Shown here: piece after piece, positions 1 to 5,034 of the stretch
Layout of the letters: each line of letters opens with the position of its first letter
Numbering within the stretch: position 1 is the first letter of the stretch
Source of the DNA: Verrucomicrobiales bacterium
Lineage (GTDB): Bacteria; Verrucomicrobiota; Verrucomicrobiia; Limisphaerales; UBA1096
Length of the DNA stretch: 5,034 nucleotides
Reading direction: 5' to 3'
Assembly (NCBI GenBank): GCA_002721375.1
Contig: PBKH01000002.1
Location: 37,598 to 42,631 of the forward strand
The notes under the pieces: model-generated
The model's input: the letters and a program-made list of their open reading frames with translations, nothing else
Told to the model about the DNA's origin: nothing
Databases searched by the model: none
Program-made: the position numbers and the translations under genes

Positions 1-160
1 TGAACCGTGACATGGCCACAAGAGCGACATTCGCGGCGTTGAGCATCAGCTCTAGAGACATATAGATAATCAAAAGGTTACGCCGCACAATCACACCCAA
101 AAGGCCGATTGAGAATAGCGCTCCGCTAACAAGCAGGTAATGACTCAGTGTTGGCTCCAT
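1..160 (-). CDS. nuoK: NADH-quinone oxidoreductase subunit K, 3' end cut by the window edge
   Basis: Small membrane subunit of complex I, homologous to MrpC antiporter subunits, sitting beside NuoJ in the proton-pumping arm of the inner membrane. The frame opens with ATG at 160-158 and stays open to base 1, giving 53 residues of a family usually about 100 long. The visible part holds TM1 (about residues 8-25) and TM2 (about 28-50). The hallmark [12 protein letters not shown] is at 34-45, and Glu37 in TM2 matches the conserved proton-path glutamate (Glu36 in E. coli). The second conserved glutamate, in TM3, lies outside the window. The start overlaps the nuoJ stop by one base (TAATG) and has a good AAGGAG site 8 bases upstream, so translation is probably coupled to nuoJ. 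The identification is secure from the TM2 motif and gene order; only the C-terminal half is unseen. Confidence 0.96.
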   Translation of the reverse strand, partial: MEPTLSHYLLVSGALFSIGLLGVIVRRNLLIIYMSLELMLNAANVALVAMSRF

Positions 161-699
161 TAATGCAGCTCCTTTTTGCTCAAAATAATTGCCCCAATCA
201 TCGCAACCAACAACAGGATTGAGACAATCTCAAACGGCAAAATAAATCCGTTCACATTGCTAAAAAGCCCCTGACCAAGCGCCTCAGTACTACCCACCAC
301 GACCTCGCTTTTTTCCGCTTGCTCAAGCGTATGCGAATCGAGCCCGTATTTCTCGTATGTGGCTTCGATTGAGCTTTTGTACACGCCAAACAGTGCGCTG
401 ACAGCAAGGAGACCCATCGCGAGACTGACAACACGCAGCTTGCGCCGAGCCGTCTCTTGAACATCGAGTAGCATTATAACAAAAAGGAACAGAACCATCA
501 CCGCGCCGGCGTAAACTAGGATCTGCACCGCCGCGAGGAAGTAGGCATCCAACAGCACAAATAGGCCTGAAATAGAAATCATCGTGGTAACAAGAAACAT
601 GGCACTTGTCACCGGATTACGACTCAACGGGTTCACCACGACCAGCAATGCGCTCAACACAGCCAGAACAGCAAAGATAGTGAATAGGGTAGATACCAT
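160..699 (-). CDS. nuoJ: NADH-quinone oxidoreductase subunit J
   Basis: Membrane subunit of complex I (ND6 counterpart) that links the quinone-site subunit NuoH to the antiporter-like subunits. The protein has 179 residues, close to the usual length (E. coli 184). Five hydrophobic segments can be read at about residues 5-23, 30-50, 55-79, 90-107 and 153-174. The family signature [20 protein letters not shown] (58-77) marks TM3, the helix that carries the pi-bulge involved in coupling. A polar stretch of about 45 residues (108-152) separates TM4 and TM5, and the C-terminal [19 protein letters not shown] is typical of the family. The start is ATG at 699-697, 9 bases after the nuoI stop. I see no clear Shine-Dalgarno sequence before it, so coupling to nuoI translation is likely. 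The stop overlaps the nuoK start by one base. Nothing appears broken or missing. Confidence 0.97.
   Translation of the reverse strand: MVSTLFTIFAVLAVLSALLVVVNPLSRNPVTSAMFLVTTMISISGLFVLLDAYFLAAVQILVYAGAVMVLFLFVIMLLDVQETARRKLRVVSLAMGLLAVSALFGVYKSSIEATYEKYGLDSHTLEQAEKSEVVVGSTEALGQGLFSNVNGFILPFEIVSILLLVAMIGAIILSKKELH
169..174 (-). promoter_or_regulatory. Ribosome binding site of nuoK
   Basis: The minus strand reads AAGGAG, 8 bases before the nuoK ATG at 160-158. It lies inside the last codons of nuoJ. This is the best-placed Shine-Dalgarno site in the window and supports the chosen nuoK start. Confidence 0.75.
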
Positions 700-708
700 T
701 CTAATGAG

Positions 709-1323
709 CTAGTGAAATGCCGGTTGATCCTTTGCGTCCTGAGTTTTTTTCTCCCACTTTTTAATACCTTCTTTCACACCGTCTTGAACGTGATGATCGT
801 AGGCACGCTGATCTTCACCGCCAAGTGAGAGCAGCTTCTCCTTATCATAAATCAATTCCTCACGGTTCTCGCCGGTAATAGCATAATCCTTCAGCAAATA
901 AATTGCCTCCTCCGGGCATACTTCTTGGCAGAAACCGCAGTAGATGCAGCGCAGCATATTGATCTCAAATTCCTTTGGCATCTTCTCCGCACCCTCACGG
1001 TCCACCTCACCGTTCTGCCCGGGTGGAGTTATTCGGATTGCCTTCGGAGGACAGACAAACTCACAGAGCTGGCATGAGACGCACTTGGTTTTGTCATCAA
1101 CATCCTTCACCAAGTATGGCGCCCCACGGTATCCGGTGGGTACTGGCCATTTCTCCTCTGGATATTGCATGGTTGTCTTGGCGGCAAACCCGGACTGCTT
1201 ATCCCCATAAACCCCGGATCTCTTCCATGAAAAGAAATGCCTCAGAGTCACCCTAAATCCATTGAGGATCGACGGGATGTACAGGCGCTCAAGCCAACTT
1301 AATTTTGCACGTTCTACTTTCAA
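709..1323 (-). CDS. nuoI: NADH-quinone oxidoreductase subunit I, 2x[4Fe-4S] ferredoxin-like
   Basis: Peripheral-arm subunit (TYKY/Nqo9) that carries clusters N6a and N6b and passes electrons from NuoG towards cluster N2 and the quinone site. It has 204 residues, somewhat longer than E. coli NuoI (180). An amphipathic N-terminal membrane anchor reads LSWLERLYIPSILNGFRVTL (8-27). The first cluster motif is C81-x2-C84-x2-C87-x3-C91-P and the second C126-x2-C129-x2-C132-x3-C136-P, so all eight ligands are intact. The C-terminal tail (about 180-204) is charged and lysine-rich. The start appears to be TTG at 1323-1321. The nuoH stop lies in frame four codons upstream, no ATG or GTG occurs in that gap, and the conserved anchor begins within a few residues of the TTG. 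No good Shine-Dalgarno sequence is visible. The function is certain; the exact start codon is less so. Confidence 0.96.
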   Translation of the reverse strand: MKVERAKLSWLERLYIPSILNGFRVTLRHFFSWKRSGVYGDKQSGFAAKTTMQYPEEKWPVPTGYRGAPYLVKDVDDKTKCVSCQLCEFVCPPKAIRITPPGQNGEVDREGAEKMPKEFEINMLRCIYCGFCQEVCPEEAIYLLKDYAITGENREELIYDKEKLLSLGGEDQRAYDHHVQDGVKEGIKKWEKKTQDAKDQPAFH

Positions 1324-1332
1324 GTTCGTCGT

Positions 1333-2469
1333 TTATGATATCGACCAAAGCACAATTGCGGTCAGGATAATGTTCGCCAGACTCACCGGGAGAAATCGTT
1401 TCCAGCCAATGTTCATTAATTGATCATAACGAAAACGCGGCAACATCCAGCGCACCCATATCATCAAGCCAAGGAACACAGCGATTTTTAGAATGAATAC
1501 AATAATGTGAACCAAACCCTGCAGAATGGATGTTGCTGGCGTGTTAAAGTAGTCTCCAAAAGGCAACGTCCAACCACCGCAAAACAGCACCACCATCAAT
1601 GCCGAACCGGCGATCATAGCCGCATACTCACCCATAAAAAACAGGGCAAACCTCATCGAACTATATTCTGTATTGTAGCCCGAAACCAGTTCGGTTTCCG
1701 ATTCCGGAAGATCAAACGGCAATCGATTAGTCTCCGCGAATATAGCAATCAAAAAGATAAAGAATGCAATAGGCTGTTTAAATATCATCCAACTAAACAG
1801 ACCGTTGCTTTGGTATGCCACAACGCTGGAAAGGTTCAAAAAACCGGCACCATCCAAATATCGCTTCCACTCTTCGATTTTAACCAATTCACCCTGCCAA
1901 GATGGATCCGCCGCAAGCATAAATACGGGTACTACTGACATACCCATTGCGATTTCGTAAGAGATCATCTGTGCACTAGACCGAATTCCACCGAGAAAAG
2001 GGTACTTTGAATTAGATGCGTACCCAGCCAGCACAATTCCATACACACCTAGTGATACGATTCCAAAAGTGAAAAGGATCCCCACATTCAGATCCGAGAT
2101 TACCATCTTCTGCATCCCCAACATTGAGCCAAAAGGTATAACTGCGAAAACCACAAACGACGGTATCATCGATACAGCTGGAGCCATCCAGTAAAAGACC
2201 CTCTTCACGTGACCTGGTGTCAAATCCTCCTTTAGAAATGATTTAAGACCATCAGCAAGGGGTTGCCCTAAACCAAACAACTTAATATTCGTAAAAGGAA
2301 TCCCGACTCGGTTCGGACCAATACGATCCTGAATAATAGCAGAAATACGACGTTCAGCCACAACCGTATAAGCCACCATTGGCATCACCACAAAAAAAAC
2401 ACCCAGCACCTTGATGGCTACGATTAACCATTCATTATTGCTAAGCAAATCTGTGATAAAAGCAACCAT
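1333..2469 (-). CDS. nuoH: NADH-quinone oxidoreductase subunit H, quinone-site membrane subunit
   Basis: Membrane subunit (ND1 counterpart) that forms most of the quinone chamber and the start of the proton path. It has 378 residues, against 325 in E. coli. Family motifs include AERRISAIIQDRIGPNRVG (38-56), QPLADGLKSFLKED (69-82), MISYEIAMG (168-176), FAETNRLPFDLPESETELVS (244-263) and LPRFRYDQLMNIGWK (343-357). The conserved acidic residues line up with the E. coli set: Glu39 (E36), Asp73 (D63), Glu172 (E157), Asp253 (D213), Glu256/258/260 (E216/218/220) and Glu268 (E228). About eight membrane helices are evident. About 25 extra residues lie between Glu172 and Glu256, mostly a polar, tryptophan-bearing loop at 187-225. 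The start is ATG at 2469-2467, sharing its A with the nuoG stop (TAATG). No strong Shine-Dalgarno sequence is seen, so coupled translation is likely. Confidence 0.97.
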   Translation of the reverse strand: MVAFITDLLSNNEWLIVAIKVLGVFFVVMPMVAYTVVAERRISAIIQDRIGPNRVGIPFTNIKLFGLGQPLADGLKSFLKEDLTPGHVKRVFYWMAPAVSMIPSFVVFAVIPFGSMLGMQKMVISDLNVGILFTFGIVSLGVYGIVLAGYASNSKYPFLGGIRSSAQMISYEIAMGMSVVPVFMLAADPSWQGELVKIEEWKRYLDGAGFLNLSSVVAYQSNGLFSWMIFKQPIAFFIFLIAIFAETNRLPFDLPESETELVSGYNTEYSSMRFALFFMGEYAAMIAGSALMVVLFCGGWTLPFGDYFNTPATSILQGLVHIIVFILKIAVFLGLMIWVRWMLPRFRYDQLMNIGWKRFLPVSLANIILTAIVLWSIS

Positions 2470-4166
2470 TACAGCGGCACATCGACCCCAAGGTCTCCCA
2501 AGTTATCCCAGGTTAGCTCAGACTCCTTGAACGACTTAACATCGCTTGCCATGAGATTAAACAATCCCTCAATGCTCTTGAAACCATCCAACCCAGTGAC
2601 ATTGTGAACTAGCTCGTGTAGCACTTCCCATTCCGGCAAGGCGTCGCCGGGCGGCTCCAGTGCCTTCATGAATTTCTGCACCCGGCCCTTGACATTAGTA
2701 AACGTTCCACGCTTCTCAGCGTGCGCACAGCCAGGCAGCAAGTAATCTGCCGCATCAGTCGTTTTGTTTGGCAAGATATCGCTTACTATCAAGGTAACTT
2801 TTTTCAACAAACTCAAGTCGATACCGTGTTTGGTGACGTCTTCACCAAAAACGATCAGTGTTTTCACCTTGCCTGCTATGATATCCTTGGCAATCAATGA
2901 AAGTTTGGATCCCACACGCTTCGTAGTGATGCCGGTAAGCCGCGCTCCGGTCGTATTCGTATTCCGATCCTCAATAACCATTAAGTGATCCGCCTTGCCT
3001 CTCCTTGGAACAGATTCGGTGACCGCACCGAGAAATTCCCCCAAATGCTTCAACAAGTACAATTCCTCATTTGTCTGTCGCGCTGAAGCCACAATGGCGA
3101 CGGAACCTTTTTCAACGGTGGCAAGATGATCGGATATCTCCTTTAATGAGCTTGGCCAATCAATCGCTCCAGAAGGCCCCCTCAATTGAGCCAAGCGATC
3201 CTCTCGACCAATCCACTTGTAATTCAGCCGACCAGAATCACACATCCAGTGACCATTAACCGCATCATTTTGACGTGGCTCATATCGATACATTTTATTT
3301 TCCCGCGAACCGATAGTCACATTGCAACCACTACCACAATCAGTGCAAATGCTTTTTGTTTCCTTAAGAAACCAGACACGCATCTGAAACCGGAAATCAT
3401 TGGAGGTCAAAGCACCAACCGGACAAATGTCGACGGTATTCAATGTGTAGTTATTGTTAAACACCTCACCAGGATAAGCGGAAATGGAGTTGTAGCTACC
3501 ACGATTTACAATGCCCAGCGCATCATCCCCGACAATGTCCTTGGTAAAACGAATACAGCGAGTACAAAGCACGCATCGCTCGGCATCCAACGTAATACGA
3601 GGTCCCAATTTAACTGCCTTGGGCTTGTGAACTTTAAATTCCTGAAACTCACTTTTCGCCTGACCGTGATCAAAAGAATATTCCTGTAATTTACACTCTC
3701 CGGCTTGATCACATATTGAGCAGTCGAGGGGGTGATTGATGAGCAAAGACTCCATAACAGCCTCGCGCATTTCCTTAGTCTCGAGACTGCTCGCATAGAT
3801 CTCCATCCCCGGGATAATACTGGTAGCGCAACCAATTACGCCCCGAGGTGTCTGCGGTTCGTATGGCAGCTGCATCGGAAAAATCCTTGGCGAACCATCC
3901 TCATTCATCGGGGGTTTACCGTCTGGACCGGGGCGTCCTGGCATCCCAACATGAACGAGACACATACGACAGTTACCTGAAACCGGTAGTTTAGGATGAT
4001 AGCAGTAGTGCGGAATCTCGATGCCAGCCTGTTTACAGGCCTGCAGCACAGTGGTTGGCTCCATCTTACCCTCCCAGTTGGGTGTCATACGGGGAACTTC
4101 AACTGGTCGACCATCAACTTTCACATTGACAGTTTCAACTGGAGGTTTTGATTTCTTGGTTTCCAT
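2469..4166 (-). CDS. nuoG: NADH-quinone oxidoreductase subunit G, compact form with N7 cluster
   Basis: Peripheral-arm subunit (75-kDa/Nqo3) that wires electrons from NuoF to NuoI. With ATG at 4166-4164 it has 565 residues, much shorter than E. coli NuoG (about 900). The N-terminal [2Fe-2S] domain has N1b ligands Cys55, 66, 69 and 113, with a 43-residue loop before the last. N5 is His145-x3-Cys149-x2-Cys152-x5-Cys158. N4 is Cys198-x2-Cys201-x2-Cys204 plus Cys248 in DICPVGAL. N7 is Cys274-x2-Cys277-x3-Cys281-x27-Cys309. The rest (310-565) is a shortened molybdopterin-oxidoreductase-like domain that ends with the usual ADYLLPG...E.RGTFTN.KGRVQ pattern (about 473-496), so this is a short natural C-terminus rather than a frameshift break. 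The frame is open 31 codons further upstream, but that would overlap nuoF and has no family similarity. The gene starts one base after the nuoF stop. Confidence 0.96.
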   Translation of the reverse strand: METKKSKPPVETVNVKVDGRPVEVPRMTPNWEGKMEPTTVLQACKQAGIEIPHYCYHPKLPVSGNCRMCLVHVGMPGRPGPDGKPPMNEDGSPRIFPMQLPYEPQTPRGVIGCATSIIPGMEIYASSLETKEMREAVMESLLINHPLDCSICDQAGECKLQEYSFDHGQAKSEFQEFKVHKPKAVKLGPRITLDAERCVLCTRCIRFTKDIVGDDALGIVNRGSYNSISAYPGEVFNNNYTLNTVDICPVGALTSNDFRFQMRVWFLKETKSICTDCGSGCNVTIGSRENKMYRYEPRQNDAVNGHWMCDSGRLNYKWIGREDRLAQLRGPSGAIDWPSSLKEISDHLATVEKGSVAIVASARQTNEELYLLKHLGEFLGAVTESVPRRGKADHLMVIEDRNTNTTGARLTGITTKRVGSKLSLIAKDIIAGKVKTLIVFGEDVTKHGIDLSLLKKVTLIVSDILPNKTTDAADYLLPGCAHAEKRGTFTNVKGRVQKFMKALEPPGDALPEWEVLHELVHNVTGLDGFKSIEGLFNLMASDVKSFKESELTWDNLGDLGVDVPL

Positions 4167-4167
4167 C

Positions 4168-5034
4168 CTAACTTGAAGGCTCCTCGTTTTCCTGACTGAC
4201 CAAGCGTCCCTCATCCTTGACACCTCGCTCCACAAATTCGTCCCTGAACTTGTCGACAAAACTCAACACAGGCCAAGCGCAGGCCTCGCCAAAGGCACAT
4301 ATCGTCCGGCCCTGGATGTTGTGAGCAATATGCTTCAGATAGTCCGCATCATCCTTACGCGCTTGACCACTGCGCATGCGCTTAAGAGCTTTAGACATCC
4401 AGAGGGATCCCTCGCGACAAGGGGTGCACTGACCACAGCTCTCGTGCGCGTAAAAATCAGATAGATTGCCGAGAGCTTCAACAATGTCGACCGAGTCATC
4501 GATCACAATGATTGCGCTGGAGCCAGACATCGATCCGCACTTCATCAAAGTGTCAAAGTCGTAAGGGATATCAAGCAGGTCCAGACTACTCTCTACATCA
4601 TTTCCAGCCTTATCTTTTGACTTTATCTTAAAGGACTCGCCAGCACGAAAAACTTTTGATGACGAACCACCAGGAATAATCGCCTGCAATTCGCGACCAT
4701 CGAGCAGCCCTTGTCCAAATGACTCGCCATAAATCAAGTCTCCAAGGGTAGCTTTGCCTACCTCAATCTCGTAATAGCCTGGGCGCCTCACTTGACCGCT
4801 CAGGCTGACGATGCGCGTTCCGGTATTACCTGGCGTCCCAAGTGAGGCGTAAGTATCGCCACCCATTTCCATTACATGCCGGACGTTACACAAAGTCTCA
4901 ACGTTATTGACAATGGTCGGACACATATAAAGGCCAAGCGCAGCCGGAAAATAAGGTGGCTTGATCCGCGGATAGGGGCGCTTGCCTTCCAGCGACTCGA
5001 TCAAACTGGTCTCCTCTCCACAAATATACGCCCC
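4168..5034 (-). CDS. nuoF: NADH-quinone oxidoreductase subunit F, 5' end cut by the window edge
   Basis: NADH- and FMN-binding subunit (51-kDa/Nqo1), the electron entry point at the tip of the peripheral arm. The frame is open from base 5034 to a TAG at 4170-4168, giving the C-terminal 288 residues of a protein usually about 420-450 long. The first visible residues, GAYICGEETSLIESLEG, are the conserved FMN-site segment, so the missing part is mainly the N-terminal glycine-rich FMN/NADH fold. Next come PPYFPAALGLYMCPTIVNNVETL, then an SLBB-type domain (about fragment residues 70-160) and the N3 [4Fe-4S] site. The N3 ligands are Cys200-x2-Cys203-x2-Cys206 in ESCGQCTPCREG and Cys246, 39 residues further on. 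About 20 extra polar residues lie between PGGSS and the YDFDTL motif. The TTG codon at 5004-5002 is an internal leucine, not a start. The stop lies one base before nuoG. Confidence 0.97.
   Translation of the reverse strand, partial: GAYICGEETSLIESLEGKRPYPRIKPPYFPAALGLYMCPTIVNNVETLCNVRHVMEMGGDTYASLGTPGNTGTRIVSLSGQVRRPGYYEIEVGKATLGDLIYGESFGQGLLDGRELQAIIPGGSSSKVFRAGESFKIKSKDKAGNDVESSLDLLDIPYDFDTLMKCGSMSGSSAIIVIDDSVDIVEALGNLSDFYAHESCGQCTPCREGSLWMSKALKRMRSGQARKDDADYLKHIAHNIQGRTICAFGEACAWPVLSFVDKFRDEFVERGVKDEGRLVSQENEEPSS
4180..4185 (-). promoter_or_regulatory. Probable ribosome binding site of nuoG
   Basis: The minus strand reads GAGGAG, 13 bases before the proposed nuoG ATG at 4166-4164 and inside the last codons of nuoF. 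The spacing is longer than ideal. It nevertheless supports starting NuoG at METKKS rather than at the upstream in-frame ATG at 4259, which lies inside nuoF. Confidence 0.5.

Noticed and set aside
944..1256. Two overlapping plus-strand open frames opposite nuoI
   Set aside because: Both run antisense to the cysteine motifs of nuoI and have proline- and histidine-rich translations with no recognisable domain.
1507..1938. Plus-strand open frame of 143 codons opposite nuoH
   Set aside because: It is antisense to conserved NuoH helices, with a low-quality basic translation and no plausible family.
3186..3689. Plus-strand open frame of 167 codons opposite nuoG
   Set aside because: It lies antisense to the iron-sulfur core of nuoG, and its translation shows no recognisable domain. 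It is a by-product of the constrained coding strand.
3506..3835. Minus-strand open frame of 109 codons in another frame inside nuoG
   Set aside because: It overlaps the N5/N4 cluster region of nuoG on the same strand, and its arginine- and serine-rich product is typical of an off-frame read.
4167..4259. In-frame upstream extension of nuoG starting at ATG 4259
   Set aside because: It would overlap the end of nuoF by about 90 bases, and the added residues show no NuoG similarity. The ATG at 4166 gives a normal NuoG N-terminus with a nearby GAGGAG site.
4372..4381. Ten-base palindrome GCGCATGCGC in nuoF
   Set aside because: It comes from the codons for a Lys-Arg-Met-Arg stretch and is too short and too deep in a gene to argue for an operator or recombination site.
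1..5034. A hidden mobile element, RNA gene, CRISPR array or defence system
   Set aside because: The window is covered almost without gaps by six conserved housekeeping genes in standard order. No intergenic stretch exceeds 9 bases, and no repeat array or foreign gene is visible.

Overview
The window lies entirely inside a respiratory NADH:quinone oxidoreductase (complex I, NDH-1) operon read on the minus strand. Six consecutive genes are present in the standard bacterial order: nuoF (5' part missing at the right edge), nuoG, nuoH, nuoI, nuoJ and nuoK (3' part missing at the left edge). Each gene was identified from family motifs in its translation, including every expected iron-sulfur cysteine pattern in NuoF, NuoG and NuoI.

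Reading in the direction of transcription (right to left): 5034-4168 encodes the C-terminal two thirds of NuoF (FMN/NADH subunit, cluster N3). 4166-2469 encodes NuoG (clusters N1b, N5, N4 and N7). 2469-1333 encodes the quinone-site membrane subunit NuoH. 1323-709 encodes NuoI (clusters N6a and N6b). 699-160 encodes NuoJ and 160-1 encodes the first half of NuoK. Packing is very tight. nuoG/nuoH and nuoJ/nuoK share a TAATG stop-start, nuoF/nuoG are 1 base apart, and nuoH/nuoI and nuoI/nuoJ are 9 bases apart. There is no room for an internal promoter or terminator between genes, so the set is almost certainly one transcript that continues past both window edges, presumably with nuoE upstream and nuoL-M-N downstream.

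Together the products carry electrons from NADH at FMN (NuoF) along N3-N1b-N4-N5 to N6a/N6b (NuoI). They are passed on to quinone at the NuoH interface, and NuoH, NuoJ and NuoK form the proximal part of the proton-pumping arm.

The organism is a bacterium with a 14-subunit-type complex I and separate NuoC/NuoD-type organisation cannot be judged here. DNA composition is moderate (by eye near half GC). The compact NuoG, the long N1b loop and weak Shine-Dalgarno sites recall the PVC group, especially Verrucomicrobiota, but this is an impression from remembered family members and not a demonstrated placement.

I see no mobile element, RNA gene, CRISPR array or novel system. The points worth a second look are modest structural variations: a short NuoG that still keeps a full N7 cluster, loop insertions in NuoF, NuoG and NuoH, and an apparent TTG start for nuoI.
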